Shown in pieces: positions 32,856 to 41,545 of a stretch of DNA of 64,000 bases. How positions within the stretch are numbered: the stretch's first letter is position 1; every line of letters starts with the position of its first letter. The notes under the pieces are model-generated. The model did not search any database and was not told the origin of the DNA. It saw only the letters and a program-made list of their open reading frames with translations. This DNA comes from Nonomuraea turcica (lineage in GTDB: Bacteria > Actinomycetota > Actinomycetes > Streptosporangiales > Streptosporangiaceae), in the NCBI RefSeq assembly GCF_030718205.1, contig NZ_JAUZQF010000007.1, forward strand, positions 186,001 through 250,000, read 5' to 3'. Position numbers and translations under genes: made by a program.

Positions 32856-34330
32856 AGGCCACACTTTACTTTCAACCAGACCGCCGAATCCGCTGCTCCA
32901 GGCTCATTCGAGGCCAGCAGCACCTCGCCGTCGAGACCGAAGTCCACGGGTGTCCCCGTGAGGTTGACGGCGCACACCAGATCGCCCCGGGAGAAGACCA
33001 GCGTGCCCTCGGGAGAGTCGTGCCAGGTCAGGTCCCCGTCGAAGGAACGCCGCAGCCGCAGCGCGGCCCGATAGAGCTCGAGCGTCGAGCCGGGGGCGCC
33101 CTCCTGGGCCTCCACGCTCAGCTCGGCCCACTCCGCCGGAATCGGCAGCCACGGGTTCGCCCACCCGGCCTCCGGGTCTCGGCGCGTCCAGGGCAGCGGC
33201 ACCCGGCAGCCGTCGCGGCCGCTGTCGGGGTCGCGCAGCCGCTGCGGGTCGAGGCACACCTCGGGCGGCAGGTCGAGCACCTCGGGCAGGCCCAGCTCGT
33301 CGCCCTGGTAGACGTAGGCCGAGCCGGGCAGTGCGAGGGTCAGCAACGCGGCCGCGCGGGCCCTGTCCAGGCCGCCGTAGCGGGTGACGTGCCGCTTGAC
33401 GTCGTGGTTGGACAACACCCAGGTGGTCGGCGCGCCCACGGACGCGGCGGTGGCCAGCGAGGAGTCGATCACCTCGCGCAGCTCGGCGGCGTCCCACGGC
33501 GCGAACAGGTAGTGGAAGTTGAACGCCTGGTGCAGCTCGTCCGGGCGGACGTACATGGCCAGCCGCTCGGGCGTGGGCGCCCACGCCTCGGCCACGCCGA
33601 TCCGCTCGCCGGGATAGGAGTCGAGCACGCGGCGCCAGGCGCGGTGGATCTCGTGCACGCCGTCGTTATCGAAGAACGGCACGGGCTCCCTGCCGACCAT
33701 CCTGGCCTGGTTTCCCTTGCCGATGTCGGGCAGGCCGGCCGGCTTGACCATGCCGTGCGCCACGTCAACCCGGAAGCCGTCCACGCCCAGGTCGAGCCAG
33801 AAACGCAGGATCGACTCGAACTCGCCGCGCACCTCGTGGTCGTCCCAGTTGAGGTCCGGCTGGGCGGGGTCGAACAGGTGGAGATACCACTGCCCGTCCT
33901 CCACCTGGGTCCAGGCCGGGCCGCCGAAGATCGACTCCCAGTCGTTCGGCCGGTCGCGGAAGATGTAGCGATCCCGCCGCTCGCCGCGCAACGCCTGCTG
34001 GAACCAGGGATGCGCGGCGGAGGTGTGGTTGGGGACGATGTCCACGATCACCCGCAGCCCCTGCTGGTGCGCCTCGTCGATGAGCGCCTTGGCGTCGGCC
34101 AGGGTGCCGAACAGGGGGTCGACGTCGCGGTAGTCGGACACGTCGTAGCCGAAGTCGGCCATCGGCGAGCGGTAGAAGGGCGTCAGCCAGACGGCGTCCA
34201 CGCCCAGCCCGGCCAGGTACGGCAGGCGATCGCGAATGCCGATCAGGTCACCGACGCCGTCGCCGTCTCCGTCGGCGAAGCTACGCACGTAGACCTGGTA
34301 GATCACGGCGTTCCGCCACCACGCTGTCAT
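32852..34330 (-). CDS. Alpha-glucosidase, GH13
   Basis: This 492-residue cytosolic glycoside hydrolase releases glucose from maltose or short alpha-glucosides. GH13 motifs are DIVPNHTS (region I), GFRVDVAHG (nucleophile Asp, region II), VAEAW (acid/base Glu, region III) and LSNHDVKRH (region IV). The ATG at 34330 has GGGGGTGA upstream and precedes AWWRNAVIYQVYVRSF. It is a close paralogue of the glucosidase at 54517. It heads the alpha-glucosidase-LacI-PfkB unit. Confidence 0.93.
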   Translation of the reverse strand: MTAWWRNAVIYQVYVRSFADGDGDGVGDLIGIRDRLPYLAGLGVDAVWLTPFYRSPMADFGYDVSDYRDVDPLFGTLADAKALIDEAHQQGLRVIVDIVPNHTSAAHPWFQQALRGERRDRYIFRDRPNDWESIFGGPAWTQVEDGQWYLHLFDPAQPDLNWDDHEVRGEFESILRFWLDLGVDGFRVDVAHGMVKPAGLPDIGKGNQARMVGREPVPFFDNDGVHEIHRAWRRVLDSYPGERIGVAEAWAPTPERLAMYVRPDELHQAFNFHYLFAPWDAAELREVIDSSLATAASVGAPTTWVLSNHDVKRHVTRYGGLDRARAAALLTLALPGSAYVYQGDELGLPEVLDLPPEVCLDPQRLRDPDSGRDGCRVPLPWTRRDPEAGWANPWLPIPAEWAELSVEAQEGAPGSTLELYRAALRLRRSFDGDLTWHDSPEGTLVFSRGDLVCAVNLTGTPVDFGLDGEVLLASNEPGAADSAVWLKVKCGL

Positions 34331-34355
34331 GGTCACCCCCGAATGTTTCACCCAT

Positions 34356-34383
34356 GAAAGCGGTTTCCGCAACTTTACGCAAC
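34356..34383. promoter_or_regulatory. Maltose-regulator operator region
   Basis: GAAAGCGGTTTC (34356-34367) is a near-palindrome with a central CG. It overlaps two direct repeats, TTTCCGCAAC and TTTACGCAAC (34364-34383), which read GTTGCGGAAA and GTTGCGTAAA on the glucosidase strand. Confidence 0.6.
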
Positions 34384-34467
34384 TCCTTCCATCCACCCCC
34401 AATACGGAAATTTCGGTCTATGGACGGCCAAAACCCCTGTCCAATAAGCCCTAGAAGGAGATTCTTT

Positions 34468-34494
34468 ATGTCAAGGGTGGACATGCGGCGTTAA
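34468..34494 (+). CDS. Short upstream ORF (8 codons) before the ABC ATPase gene
   Basis: MSRVDMRR-stop is preceded by AGAAGGAGA with the ideal 7-nt spacing, a stronger ribosome binding site than that of the ATPase gene starting 65 nt later. It could be a leader peptide or an artefact of chance. No known leader family is recognised. Confidence 0.4.
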   Translation: MSRVDMRR

Positions 34495-34559
34495 GGCGCG
34501 ATGTACTACCTCTTCAATCAGCCCCGTCACAGGTGACACGTGCGCAAGGTGTGGGCCCC

Positions 34560-35843
34560 ATGAGCTCGGTCGTTCTCGACAAAGTGACCAAGGTGTACCC
34601 GGGCGACTACCTCGCAGTCGACCGGCTCAGCCTGCGTGCCGAGGATGGCGAGTTCCTCGTCCTCCTGGGCCCTTCAGGATGCGGCAAGTCCACGTTGCTC
34701 AGGATGATCGCGGGCTTGGAGGAGATCACCCAAGGCGAGCTCTGGCTGGACGGCCAGATGGCCAACCACCTGGCGCCACGCGACCGCGACGTCGCCATGG
34801 TGTTCCAGAACGGCGCCCTGTACCCGCACCGGACCGTGCGCGGGAACATCGCATTCCCCTTGGAGATCGCCAAGTCGGACCCGGCGATGGTGCGTGAGCG
34901 GGTCAAGGAACTGTCGAAGGCGTTGCACATCGACGAGACGCTGGACCGCCGCCCGGGCACACTCTCCGGCGGCCAGCGCCAGCGGGTCGCGATGGGCCGG
35001 GCGATCGTGCGCCAGCCCAAGCTGTTCCTCATGGACGAGCCGCTGTCGAACCTCGACGCCGGCATGCGCACCGAGTTGCGCATGGAGATCTCCGCGCTGG
35101 TCAGGTCGCTCGGCGTCACCACCATCTACGTGACGCACGACCAGGTGGAGGCGCTCACGCTGGCCGACAGGATCGCCATTTTGAATCGCGGCGTCTTGCA
35201 GGACGTGGGCACTCCGGCCCAAATTTACAACGATCCAGCCACGGCATTCGTGGCGGCGTTCCTCAACTCGCAGCAGTTGAACCTGTTAGCGGCCGCGGTC
35301 AGGACGCCGCAGAACCAGTACGTCCTGCTCGACTTCGGCCCACACCGGCTGACGATCCCGTGGAGCGATCCGCGGGCGTACGCCATCTCGCAGCACACGG
35401 GCGGCCACGTGCTGGTGGGGCTGCGGCCCGACGGGCTGGCGCCGGTGCCGGAGACGTACGAGGGGCCGGCGTTCTTCGGGCGGGTGCGGGCACTGGAGTA
35501 CCACGGGCACGAGTGGCTGGCGTATCTGGAGTGCGGCATGCCCGCCGTCCCGGTGCCCGAGCCGCCGGATCCGAGAGTGCGGGTCAACGGCGTCAAGAAC
35601 GGCTCGGGCAAGCTATCGGGGCTGATGCGGCGGATGTTCTCGCCTCCGAAGGAGGAGCCTCAGGAGCAGGAGCGGGTGGGCCAGAACCCGAACAGCGGCA
35701 TCCACCGCCGCTCTGACCTGATCGTCCGCCTGGGCAACCGGCCGGTCTGGCGGGCCGGCGACGCCTCCAAGGTCGCCGTCGACCTCTCTCGCATCATGAT
35801 CTTCACGCCGGACGGCGCCCGCATCGACCCACCACGCCGCTAA
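34560..35843 (+). CDS. Sugar ABC transporter ATP-binding protein (MsiK/MalK/UgpC type)
   Basis: This 427-residue ATPase has Walker A GPSGCGKST, the Q-loop in VFQNGALYPHRTVR, signature LSGGQRQRVAMGRA, Walker B LFLMDEPLSNLD, H-loop VTHDQ and a C-terminal OB/TOBE regulatory region. A linker of about 70 residues interrupts the C-terminal region (KNGSGKLSGLMRRMF to HRRSD), which is unusual for MalK. The ATG at 34560 has AAGGTG 9 nt upstream. No permease gene adjoins it. Because the MalEFG locus at 50-54 kb lacks an ATPase, this protein is the likely partner, as MsiK serves several importers in Streptomyces. Confidence 0.9.
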   Translation: MSSVVLDKVTKVYPGDYLAVDRLSLRAEDGEFLVLLGPSGCGKSTLLRMIAGLEEITQGELWLDGQMANHLAPRDRDVAMVFQNGALYPHRTVRGNIAFPLEIAKSDPAMVRERVKELSKALHIDETLDRRPGTLSGGQRQRVAMGRAIVRQPKLFLMDEPLSNLDAGMRTELRMEISALVRSLGVTTIYVTHDQVEALTLADRIAILNRGVLQDVGTPAQIYNDPATAFVAAFLNSQQLNLLAAAVRTPQNQYVLLDFGPHRLTIPWSDPRAYAISQHTGGHVLVGLRPDGLAPVPETYEGPAFFGRVRALEYHGHEWLAYLECGMPAVPVPEPPDPRVRVNGVKNGSGKLSGLMRRMFSPPKEEPQEQERVGQNPNSGIHRRSDLIVRLGNRPVWRAGDASKVAVDLSRIMIFTPDGARIDPPRR

Positions 35844-35854
35844 CGCCGCCGGGG

Positions 35855-36235
35855 CGGGCGAGCCAGGCCGGGTCGAAGGAGACGGGGATGCCTGCTGCAG
35901 CGTATTTGGGCGGCTTGATCACGTAATCGTGGTGTCGGTTGAGCTTACAACCCGTCTTCTCCGACGATGAGGTTGCCTTTCTCGATCACCTCGAAATCAA
36001 CCCGTGCCGCGTCCAGGATGCGCACCAACCGCCCAGCGCAGAGCGCGTGATCGCATGCGGGCATGGGACTCAGGACGATACTCCCGTCGATCAACTCCAT
36101 CCGCTCCCCGTCTCGGGCAGCTTGAGCCGGTCATCGACGGTGGAGCTTGTCATCGGCGGACAGCACGGCGAAATGCCTGACAGGCCGTGGTGGCGGATGG
36201 GCAACCAACCACCCACTGTCCGGCAAAGCGGTCAT
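35855..36235 (-). pseudogene. Decayed Uma2-family (DUF820) endonuclease
   Basis: Reading leftward, an ATG at 36235 with a perfect GGAGGAGG site starts MTALPDSGW, but the frame stops. Another frame resumes with DDRLKLPETGSGW. A further shift gives MELIDGSIVLSPMPACDH and EVIEKGNLIVGEDGL-stop. The conserved C-terminal piece HDYVIKPPKYAAAGIPV follows after the stop. ELIDG and KPxxYAAAGIP are hallmarks of Uma2 restriction-like proteins. Much of the catalytic middle is deleted, so this is a non-functional remnant with at least two frameshifts. Confidence 0.75.
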
Positions 36236-36787
36236 CCGACCTCCTCCACGGGTACTTCAGCCTAGTCCGGACACGAAACGCCCCGCCTAGCGGGACGGGC
36301 ACGGGTCCAGCGGCGTGCCCGCAGGCGAGGACGAAGATGCGGGGTGCGGTCTCACGACCGGTTTCTCCGCTTGCGCGGGTGACGCCCGCCCCGCCAGGTG
36401 AGGAGTGATGGGTCTCCCCTCGACCATGTTGGGCACTCCGCTGCCCGAAGCCTCCGCGCCCCGTTTCGTCCCTGCTACGGGGGTTGTCTGCTGGCACGGA
36501 TTCCAGGGTCCGCCGAAAGAGAGACAGAACCGATCACTGGACGGACTCCGCGGACACTCAAGTTGAGGACGAACGCGTCATTCAGGATGAGGGAGTGATT
36601 GAGAAGCTCCCGGCAGCATGAGGCTGACGGGATCTTGGTGTGCGGGTTGGCGGCTTGATACGCGGCTTGGCGAAGGATGAGGTGATGGTGTGTGATGATG
36701 ACCGCGAGTGTCACCTGGCCGCCGGTTGGGTTGCGGTCGTTGCGGCGGGTGCGACGCTGATCATTCCGCACGTATTTCGTGAGGCTG
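36236..36787. other. Gene-poor stretch with no recognisable coding sequence
   Basis: Frames exist on both strands but show no family resemblance, and base composition is less GC-skewed at third positions. It holds small hairpins (CCCGC-CTA-GCGGG near 36283) and a sequence resembling a single type I-E CRISPR repeat at about 36358-36384. Debris flanks both sides, so it is probably decayed DNA. Confidence 0.5.
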
Positions 36788-37177
36788 TCACCGACATATC
36801 AAGTGGCCGACAACGGGTTTCGAGCCTCCATTCGGCATTTTCATCCAGAGGTAACCTGCTTCAACTCGAACACTGGAACCTCCACGTTGAAGGCAGTCGG
36901 GTGATGGGCTTTCAATCGTCTTCCCGTCTTGCCGCGTCCACGTGGTTTGAGGAAGCAAGAGAGCCATTGTTCCATCATCGGCTTGAAAGCCCCCAGTTCC
37001 ATCTTCTAGGAGCGTGGCCGTGCCGTACGAGTAGGTCAGGGGCTTGCTTCCCACGGGCAGCTGGTAGGCCACGTAGCCGCCGAGGAGCGCGGCCAGGACA
37101 ACGATCAGCAAGAGAGCCAAGGGATGAAGTCTGACGCTTCGCCTTGAAGCGTGGAATTCAGGGCCGGATGATGACAT
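36788..37177 (-). CDS. Small membrane-anchored protein, unknown function
   Basis: This 129-residue protein has a basic N-terminus, one transmembrane helix (LHPLALLLIVVLAALLGGY, about residues 17-36) and an exported domain of about 90 residues with three aromatic-rich beta segments (TWTRQDGKTIE, GYLWMKMPNGG). The ATG at 37177 has AAGG 9 nt upstream. GC content is lower than the window average. No family is recognised; it is the only intact-looking gene in a 1.9-kb zone of remnants. Confidence 0.6.
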   Translation of the reverse strand: MSSSGPEFHASRRSVRLHPLALLLIVVLAALLGGYVAYQLPVGSKPLTYSYGTATLLEDGTGGFQADDGTMALLLPQTTWTRQDGKTIESPSPDCLQRGGSSVRVEAGYLWMKMPNGGSKPVVGHLICR

Positions 37178-37230
37178 GTCCGGACCTTACAACACAGATC
37201 ATTACCCGTTAGCACACCTTCTGAGATCTC

Positions 37231-37425
37231 TCATTCCGTTGCGATGACCTCGTTGACGGCGGTGCGGGTGGCGGATTCGCCGACGATGGTCTTGTCGGCG
37301 GCGAAGGTGGCCAGCAGGGAGTGGAGCGCGAGGTTATTGACGGCGGGGTGACAGCCGCGGCTGGTGGTGTGGATCAGTGAGGCGGCGTTCCCGATGACGG
37401 GCCTGTCGCGGCCTACTCGGTGGTC
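37231..37425 (-). pseudogene. 3' fragment of an ExeA-type AAA+ ATPase (transposition helper)
   Basis: The leftward frame reads VGRDRPVIGNAASLIHTTSRG, then HPAVNNLALHSLLATFAADK and SATRTAVNEVIATE-stop. This matches the C-terminal end of the ExeA/TniB-like ATPases that accompany actinobacterial transposases (usual form IHTTSRGxPRAVNNLALxALxA). Walker motifs and all upstream sequence are missing, so only the last 60 or so codons of a former mobile-element gene remain. Confidence 0.7.
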
Positions 37426-37430
37426 ACGGA

Positions 37431-37610
37431 GTGACAGTGGTCGTGTCGTTCGCCGTCTACGGCCGGCTGTGGACGCAGGACGCCACCAACCCGGGCATCG
37501 TCCAGCGGATCCTCATCGTGATCGGCTGAATCTTCCTCACCCTCCTCACCGTTCACCTCCTGCGGCGGCAAGGACCTTCCCCCGACGGTGTCGATCCGGG
37601 GCCCGCCTGA
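37431..37610 (+). pseudogene. C-terminal remnant of a DUF998-like membrane protein
   Basis: The frame VTVVVSFAVYGRLW, then GIVQRILIVIG, a TGA at 37527, then IFLTLLTVHLLRRQ and a final stop at 37608 looks like the last two helices of a DUF998-like integral membrane protein. The expected Trp codon appears to have become TGA. No upstream portion remains; the debris abuts the ExeA fragment directly. Confidence 0.6.
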
Positions 37611-37653
37611 TCGACGCCCTGGTGACAGGCCACGACAGGAGGGCGTGGATCGC

Positions 37654-37764
37654 GTGCTGACGGACTACTGCCTGGCGGAGGGCGAAAGCGGCCGCTGGGG
37701 CGCGTTCGTCTTCTTCAACGAGCTCGACGGCACCGCGTGGATCGTGTGGTGGCCGGGTGACTAA
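37654..37764 (+). CDS. Short ORF, possible remnant
   Basis: A 36-codon GTG frame (LTDYCLAEGESGRWGAF, ending TAWIVWWPGD) has high third-position GC and AGGAGGG 11 nt upstream. It ends on the last bases of the convergent TetR gene. It may be a small protein or the tail of a lost gene; no family is recognised. Confidence 0.3.
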   Translation: MLTDYCLAEGESGRWGAFVFFNELDGTAWIVWWPGD

Positions 37765-38321
37765 TCGGGTCTTGCCAGGCCGCGCACGATCACGTTGATG
37801 GCCGTGTCGAAGGTGCGGTCGATCTCCTCGGGATCGTCGGCCATGTGCCCGTGGGTCTCGAAGATCACGAAGCCGGAGACGAACGCGTGCAGCACGTCCC
37901 CCGTCCTGATCAGCTCCTCTTCCGGGACCCCGGCCAGCCGCAGGATCCGGTAGAGCACCTCCCACAGCGCGATCCGCCGGTCAGAGACGACCTCCGGATG
38001 GTTGTGGACGTAGGTCCACAGGGCGGGATGCTCCAGCGCGTGCCGGTGATAGGCGAGGGCCAGCGCCCTGAGCTGATGCTGCCAAGACGCGCCGTCGTCC
38101 GGCGGCAGGTGCATGCGCTGCGCGGCCCCCTGGCAGACCAGCCCGAGCAGCGCCTCCTTGCTCTCGACGTGGTGATAGAGCGACATCGGGTTGACGTCCA
38201 GCTCCGCCGCCAGCTTGCGCATGGACAGACCCTCCACGCCCCCCTCGTCCATCAGACGCAGAGCCGTGGAGCTGATCTCTTGAAGCGTCAGGGGCTCACC
38301 CCTGCGCGCACTCACTGCCAT
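37761..38321 (-). CDS. TetR-family repressor of the CYP102 gene
   Basis: This 186-residue protein has an N-terminal HTH (ISSTALRLMDEGGVEGLSMR, KLAAELDVNPMSLYHHVESK, about residues 15-55) and a helical ligand domain of the TetR_C type. The ATG at 38321 lies inside one of two mirror-image operators and has no Shine-Dalgarno motif, suggesting a leaderless message. It is divergent from the P450-reductase fusion, an arrangement like BM3R1 and P450BM3 in Priestia megaterium, where fatty acids or barbiturates lift repression. Confidence 0.88.
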   Translation of the reverse strand: MAVSARRGEPLTLQEISSTALRLMDEGGVEGLSMRKLAAELDVNPMSLYHHVESKEALLGLVCQGAAQRMHLPPDDGASWQHQLRALALAYHRHALEHPALWTYVHNHPEVVSDRRIALWEVLYRILRLAGVPEEELIRTGDVLHAFVSGFVIFETHGHMADDPEEIDRTFDTAINVIVRGLARPD

Positions 38322-38356
38322 ACACCGTATGGTAGCGTCAGCCATACGGTGTATGG
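38318..38356. promoter_or_regulatory. Mirror-image pair of TetR operators
   Basis: CCATACACCGTATGG (38318-38332) and its exact reverse complement CCATACGGTGTATGG (38342-38356), centres 24 bp apart, lie between the TetR and CYP102 genes. The first covers the TetR start codon; the second lies 20 nt before the P450 start. Confidence 0.85.
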
Positions 38357-38375
38357 CTACTCCAAGGGAGCACTC

Positions 38376-41300
38376 ATGTCGCGCATCCCCGCCCCACAGG
38401 GCCTGCCCATCCTGGGCAACACGCTGCAGATTCCCTCACACGCGCCGATCGAGCACTTCGTCCAGGTGGCCTCCCGATACCAGGAGGAGGGCATCTTCCG
38501 GCTCGAGGTCGCCGGGCGCACGATCGTGCTCGTCTTCGACCCCGACCTGGTCGCGGAGGCGTGCGACGAGAGCCGGTTCGTCAAGCGCATCAAGCCGCCG
38601 CTGTCGATCGTGCGCGACTTCGGCGGCGACGGGCTCTTCACGGCCGACCATGACGAGCCTGTGTGGGGGCACGCGCACCGCATCCTGATGCCCGCCTTCA
38701 GCCAGCGCTCGATGAAGGCGTACTATCCCCAGTTCCTGGAGGTCGCCGAGCAGCTTGTCGCGTCGTGGGCAGGTCGCCAGGGGGAGGACCTGCCGGTCGC
38801 CGACGACATGACCAGGCTCACGCTCGACACGATCTCGCTGACCGGGTTCGGCTACCGGTTCAACTCCTTCGACTCACCCGAGCTGCACCCGTTCCTGCAG
38901 GCCATGGGCGGTGCGCTGACCGCGGCCATGCTGCGCAACCAGCAGCTGCCGTTCGTCACCAAGCTCAAGCGCAAGCAGGAGGAGAGCTACCGGCGCGACA
39001 TCGCCACCATGCAGGAGCTCGTCGACGAGGTGATCAAGCAACGGCGCGCCGAGGGCGCCACCGGCTCCAAGGACCTCCCGGGCCTGATGCTGGAGGCCTC
39101 CGACCCGCAGAGCGGCGCGCGGTTGTCCGACGAGAACATCCGCAACCAGGTCCTCACCTTCCTCATCGCCGGGCACGAGACCACCAGCGGCCTGCTGTCC
39201 TTCGCCCTGTACAACCTGCTGCGCGAGCCCCACACGCTGGCCCGCGCCTATGAGGAGGTGGACAGGCTGCTGCCGGGCGACGAGCCGCCTTCGTACGAGA
39301 CCGTGATGAAGCTCGACGTCATCGCGCGCATCCTGGAGGAGACGCTGCGGGTCTGGTCGCCGATCCCGGCGTTCAACGTCAGCGCGGTCGAGGACACCAC
39401 GCTCGGCGGCTACCCCATCCCCAAGGACCAGGGGGTCGTCGTGCTGCTGCCGGTGCTGCACCGCCACCCCAGGGTGTGGGAGCGGCCCGGCGAGTTCGAC
39501 ATCGACCGCTGGCTGCCGGAGAACAAGCAGCACCACCACCCGGCCGCGTACAAGCCGTTCGGCAACGGCGAGCGGGCCTGCATCGGCCGCCAGTTCGCGC
39601 TCACCGAGGCCAGGCTGGCGCTGGCGATGATCCTGCGCCGCTTCGCGCTGTCCGACCCGGACGCCTACCGCATGAAGATCAAGCAGACGCTCACGCTCAA
39701 GCCGGACGGATTCACGCTCAGGGTGCGCGAGCGCCGCGCCCACGAGCGGGCCGCCGTCGTCCAGGAGGCCACGCAGGAGGCCCAGGAGCAGGAGATCGCC
39801 GTCACCGGCGTGCCGCTCACCGTCGCGTACGGCTCCAACCTCGGCACCAGCGCCGACATCTCCGAGCGGCTGGCCGAGCGGGCCGGGCGGGCCGGGTTCG
39901 CCACCACGCTGACCACGCTCGACGAGCTGGTCCCGCCGGACGAGGGCCTGCTGGTGGTGGTGGCCTCCTCCTACAACGGCAAGGCCCCCGACAACGCCCA
40001 GCGCTTCGACGCCCTGGACGCGCTGCCCGACCTGTCCGGCGTCCGGCTCGCGATGCTGGGCTGCGGGAACACGCAGTGGCCCACGTATCAGGCGTTCCCG
40101 CGGCGCGCGTACGAGAAGCTGACGGCCGCCGGGGCGCAGCCGCTGATCGAGCGGGGCGAGGCCGACGCCGACGGCGACTTCGACGGCGACGTGTCGGCGT
40201 GGACGGCCAGGCTGTGGGCGGCGCTGGCCGAGGAGTACAGCGCCGGCGCCGAGTCGGCGGGGCCGCGCTACGCGATGGAGGTGCTCACCGAGGCCGAGGT
40301 CCGGCCGGCCGTCGTCTCCGAGCGGGCCTTCCCGCTGACCGTCGTCTCGAACGAGGAGCTGACCGGCGACCCGGCCGGCCTCTGGGACTTCTCGCTCGAG
40401 GCGCCGCGGCCCGGGGTGCGCTCCCTCGTGGCCAGGCTGCCCGAGGGTGTCACGTACGCGGCCGGCGACCACGTGGCCGTCTTCGCCAAGAACGACCCCG
40501 AGCTGGTCGAATGGGCGCTGCGTTGCCTGCGGGTCCCCAGGGAGCAGGTCGTGCGGCTGCGTGCCGCCGGAGCCACGCACCTGCCGGTGGACACGCCGGT
40601 GACGGCCGGACTGCTGCTGACCGAGTTCGCCGAGCTGCAGGAGGTGGCCACGCGGGGCGACCTGGAGGCGCTGGCCGCGCACACCGCCTGCCCGTGGACG
40701 CGCGGTCAGCTGGCCGAGCTGACCGCGACCTACGCCGATGAGATCCTCGCCAAGCGGGTCTCCCCGCTGGCGCTGCTGGAGCGTTTCCCCGCGATCGAGC
40801 TGCCGCTGCCGGTGTTCCTGGAGATGGCCGGGCCGATCAAGCCGCGCTACTACTCCGTTTCGTCGTCGCCGCTGGCCGACCCGTCGCTGGTGCGGCTCAC
40901 GGTCGGGCTCGTCGAGGGTCCCGCCTGGTCCGGCGCCGGCACGTACCAGGGCATGTGCTCGGCCTACCTCGCCGGCCTGAAGGAAGGCGAGGTCTTCTAC
41001 GGCTACGTCCGCGTGCCTGCCCCGCCGTTCCGGCTTCCCGGCGACCCCGCCACGCCCGTGATCCTCGTCGGCCCCGGCACGGGGTTCGCGCCGCTGCGCG
41101 GCTTCCTTGAAGAACGCGCGCTGGCGGGTGCCACCGGGCGGGCGGAGGTGTTCGCCGGGTGCCGTCACCCCGAGCATGACCTGCTGTATGGGGACGAGCT
41201 CTCGGCCTGGGCGGAGCGGGACGAGGTGCGGGTGCACACCGCGTTCTCGGCCGTTCCTGGGCATCAGTATCGGTTCGTCCAGGACGCTGTCGCCGCGCAT

Positions 41301-41489
41301 GCCGATGAGCTGTGGGAGCTGCTGGAGCAGGGCGCTCACGTGTACGTCTGCGGCGACGGCCTGCGCATGGCGCCCGCCGTGCGGCAGGCCCTGCTGGACA
41401 TCTACGGGGCGCGGATGGGGGAGGACGGCGCGGCGTGGCTGGCCGGCCTGGAAGCGGCCGGCCGCTATCAGCAGGACGTGTTCGCCTGA
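38376..41489 (+). CDS. Self-sufficient cytochrome P450:NADPH reductase fusion (CYP102 type)
   Basis: The product has 1037 residues. The P450 domain (about 1-460) has the I-helix AGHETTSG, ExxR in EETLRVW and the heme loop FGNGERACIGR with Cys402. A linker follows, then an FMN-flavodoxin domain (VAYGSNLGTS near 485), an FAD domain (RYYSVSSSP) and an NADPH domain (VGPGTGFAPLRGF). Domain order and length match P450BM3, a subterminal fatty-acid hydroxylase. The ATG at 38376 has AAGGGAG upstream. TetR operators in the promoter predict induction by substrate-like compounds. Confidence 0.96.
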   Translation: MSRIPAPQGLPILGNTLQIPSHAPIEHFVQVASRYQEEGIFRLEVAGRTIVLVFDPDLVAEACDESRFVKRIKPPLSIVRDFGGDGLFTADHDEPVWGHAHRILMPAFSQRSMKAYYPQFLEVAEQLVASWAGRQGEDLPVADDMTRLTLDTISLTGFGYRFNSFDSPELHPFLQAMGGALTAAMLRNQQLPFVTKLKRKQEESYRRDIATMQELVDEVIKQRRAEGATGSKDLPGLMLEASDPQSGARLSDENIRNQVLTFLIAGHETTSGLLSFALYNLLREPHTLARAYEEVDRLLPGDEPPSYETVMKLDVIARILEETLRVWSPIPAFNVSAVEDTTLGGYPIPKDQGVVVLLPVLHRHPRVWERPGEFDIDRWLPENKQHHHPAAYKPFGNGERACIGRQFALTEARLALAMILRRFALSDPDAYRMKIKQTLTLKPDGFTLRVRERRAHERAAVVQEATQEAQEQEIAVTGVPLTVAYGSNLGTSADISERLAERAGRAGFATTLTTLDELVPPDEGLLVVVASSYNGKAPDNAQRFDALDALPDLSGVRLAMLGCGNTQWPTYQAFPRRAYEKLTAAGAQPLIERGEADADGDFDGDVSAWTARLWAALAEEYSAGAESAGPRYAMEVLTEAEVRPAVVSERAFPLTVVSNEELTGDPAGLWDFSLEAPRPGVRSLVARLPEGVTYAAGDHVAVFAKNDPELVEWALRCLRVPREQVVRLRAAGATHLPVDTPVTAGLLLTEFAELQEVATRGDLEALAAHTACPWTRGQLAELTATYADEILAKRVSPLALLERFPAIELPLPVFLEMAGPIKPRYYSVSSSPLADPSLVRLTVGLVEGPAWSGAGTYQGMCSAYLAGLKEGEVFYGYVRVPAPPFRLPGDPATPVILVGPGTGFAPLRGFLEERALAGATGRAEVFAGCRHPEHDLLYGDELSAWAERDEVRVHTAFSAVPGHQYRFVQDAVAAHADELWELLEQGAHVYVCGDGLRMAPAVRQALLDIYGARMGEDGAAWLAGLEAAGRYQQDVFA

Positions 41490-41493
41490 CCCC

Positions 41494-41528
41494 GGTATGG
41501 TTGCCCGCCGGTGCCGGGCGATCCTACC
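41494..41528 (+). terminator. Hairpin after the CYP102 gene
   Basis: GGTA-N5-GCCCG pairs with CGGGC-N5-TACC, with partial pairing between, starting 5 nt after the stop codon. There is no T-run, as is common for actinobacterial terminators. Confidence 0.5.
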
Positions 41529-41545
41529 GTGACCTGGGGAAAGTC

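Noticed and set aside
36358-36384. Sequence like one type I-E CRISPR repeat (CGGTTTCTCC-GCTTGCGCGG)
   Set aside because: Only one copy; the nearest similar hairpin is about 79 nt away and poorly matched, with no regular spacing, spacers or cas genes.
36475-36771. Minus-strand frame of 98 codons in the debris zone
   Set aside because: No family resemblance, His/Asn-rich composition unlike neighbours and no ribosome binding site; probably chance.
36640-37134. Plus-strand frame of 164 codons
   Set aside because: Overlaps the more convincing minus-strand membrane gene at 36788-37177 and has no recognisable domain.
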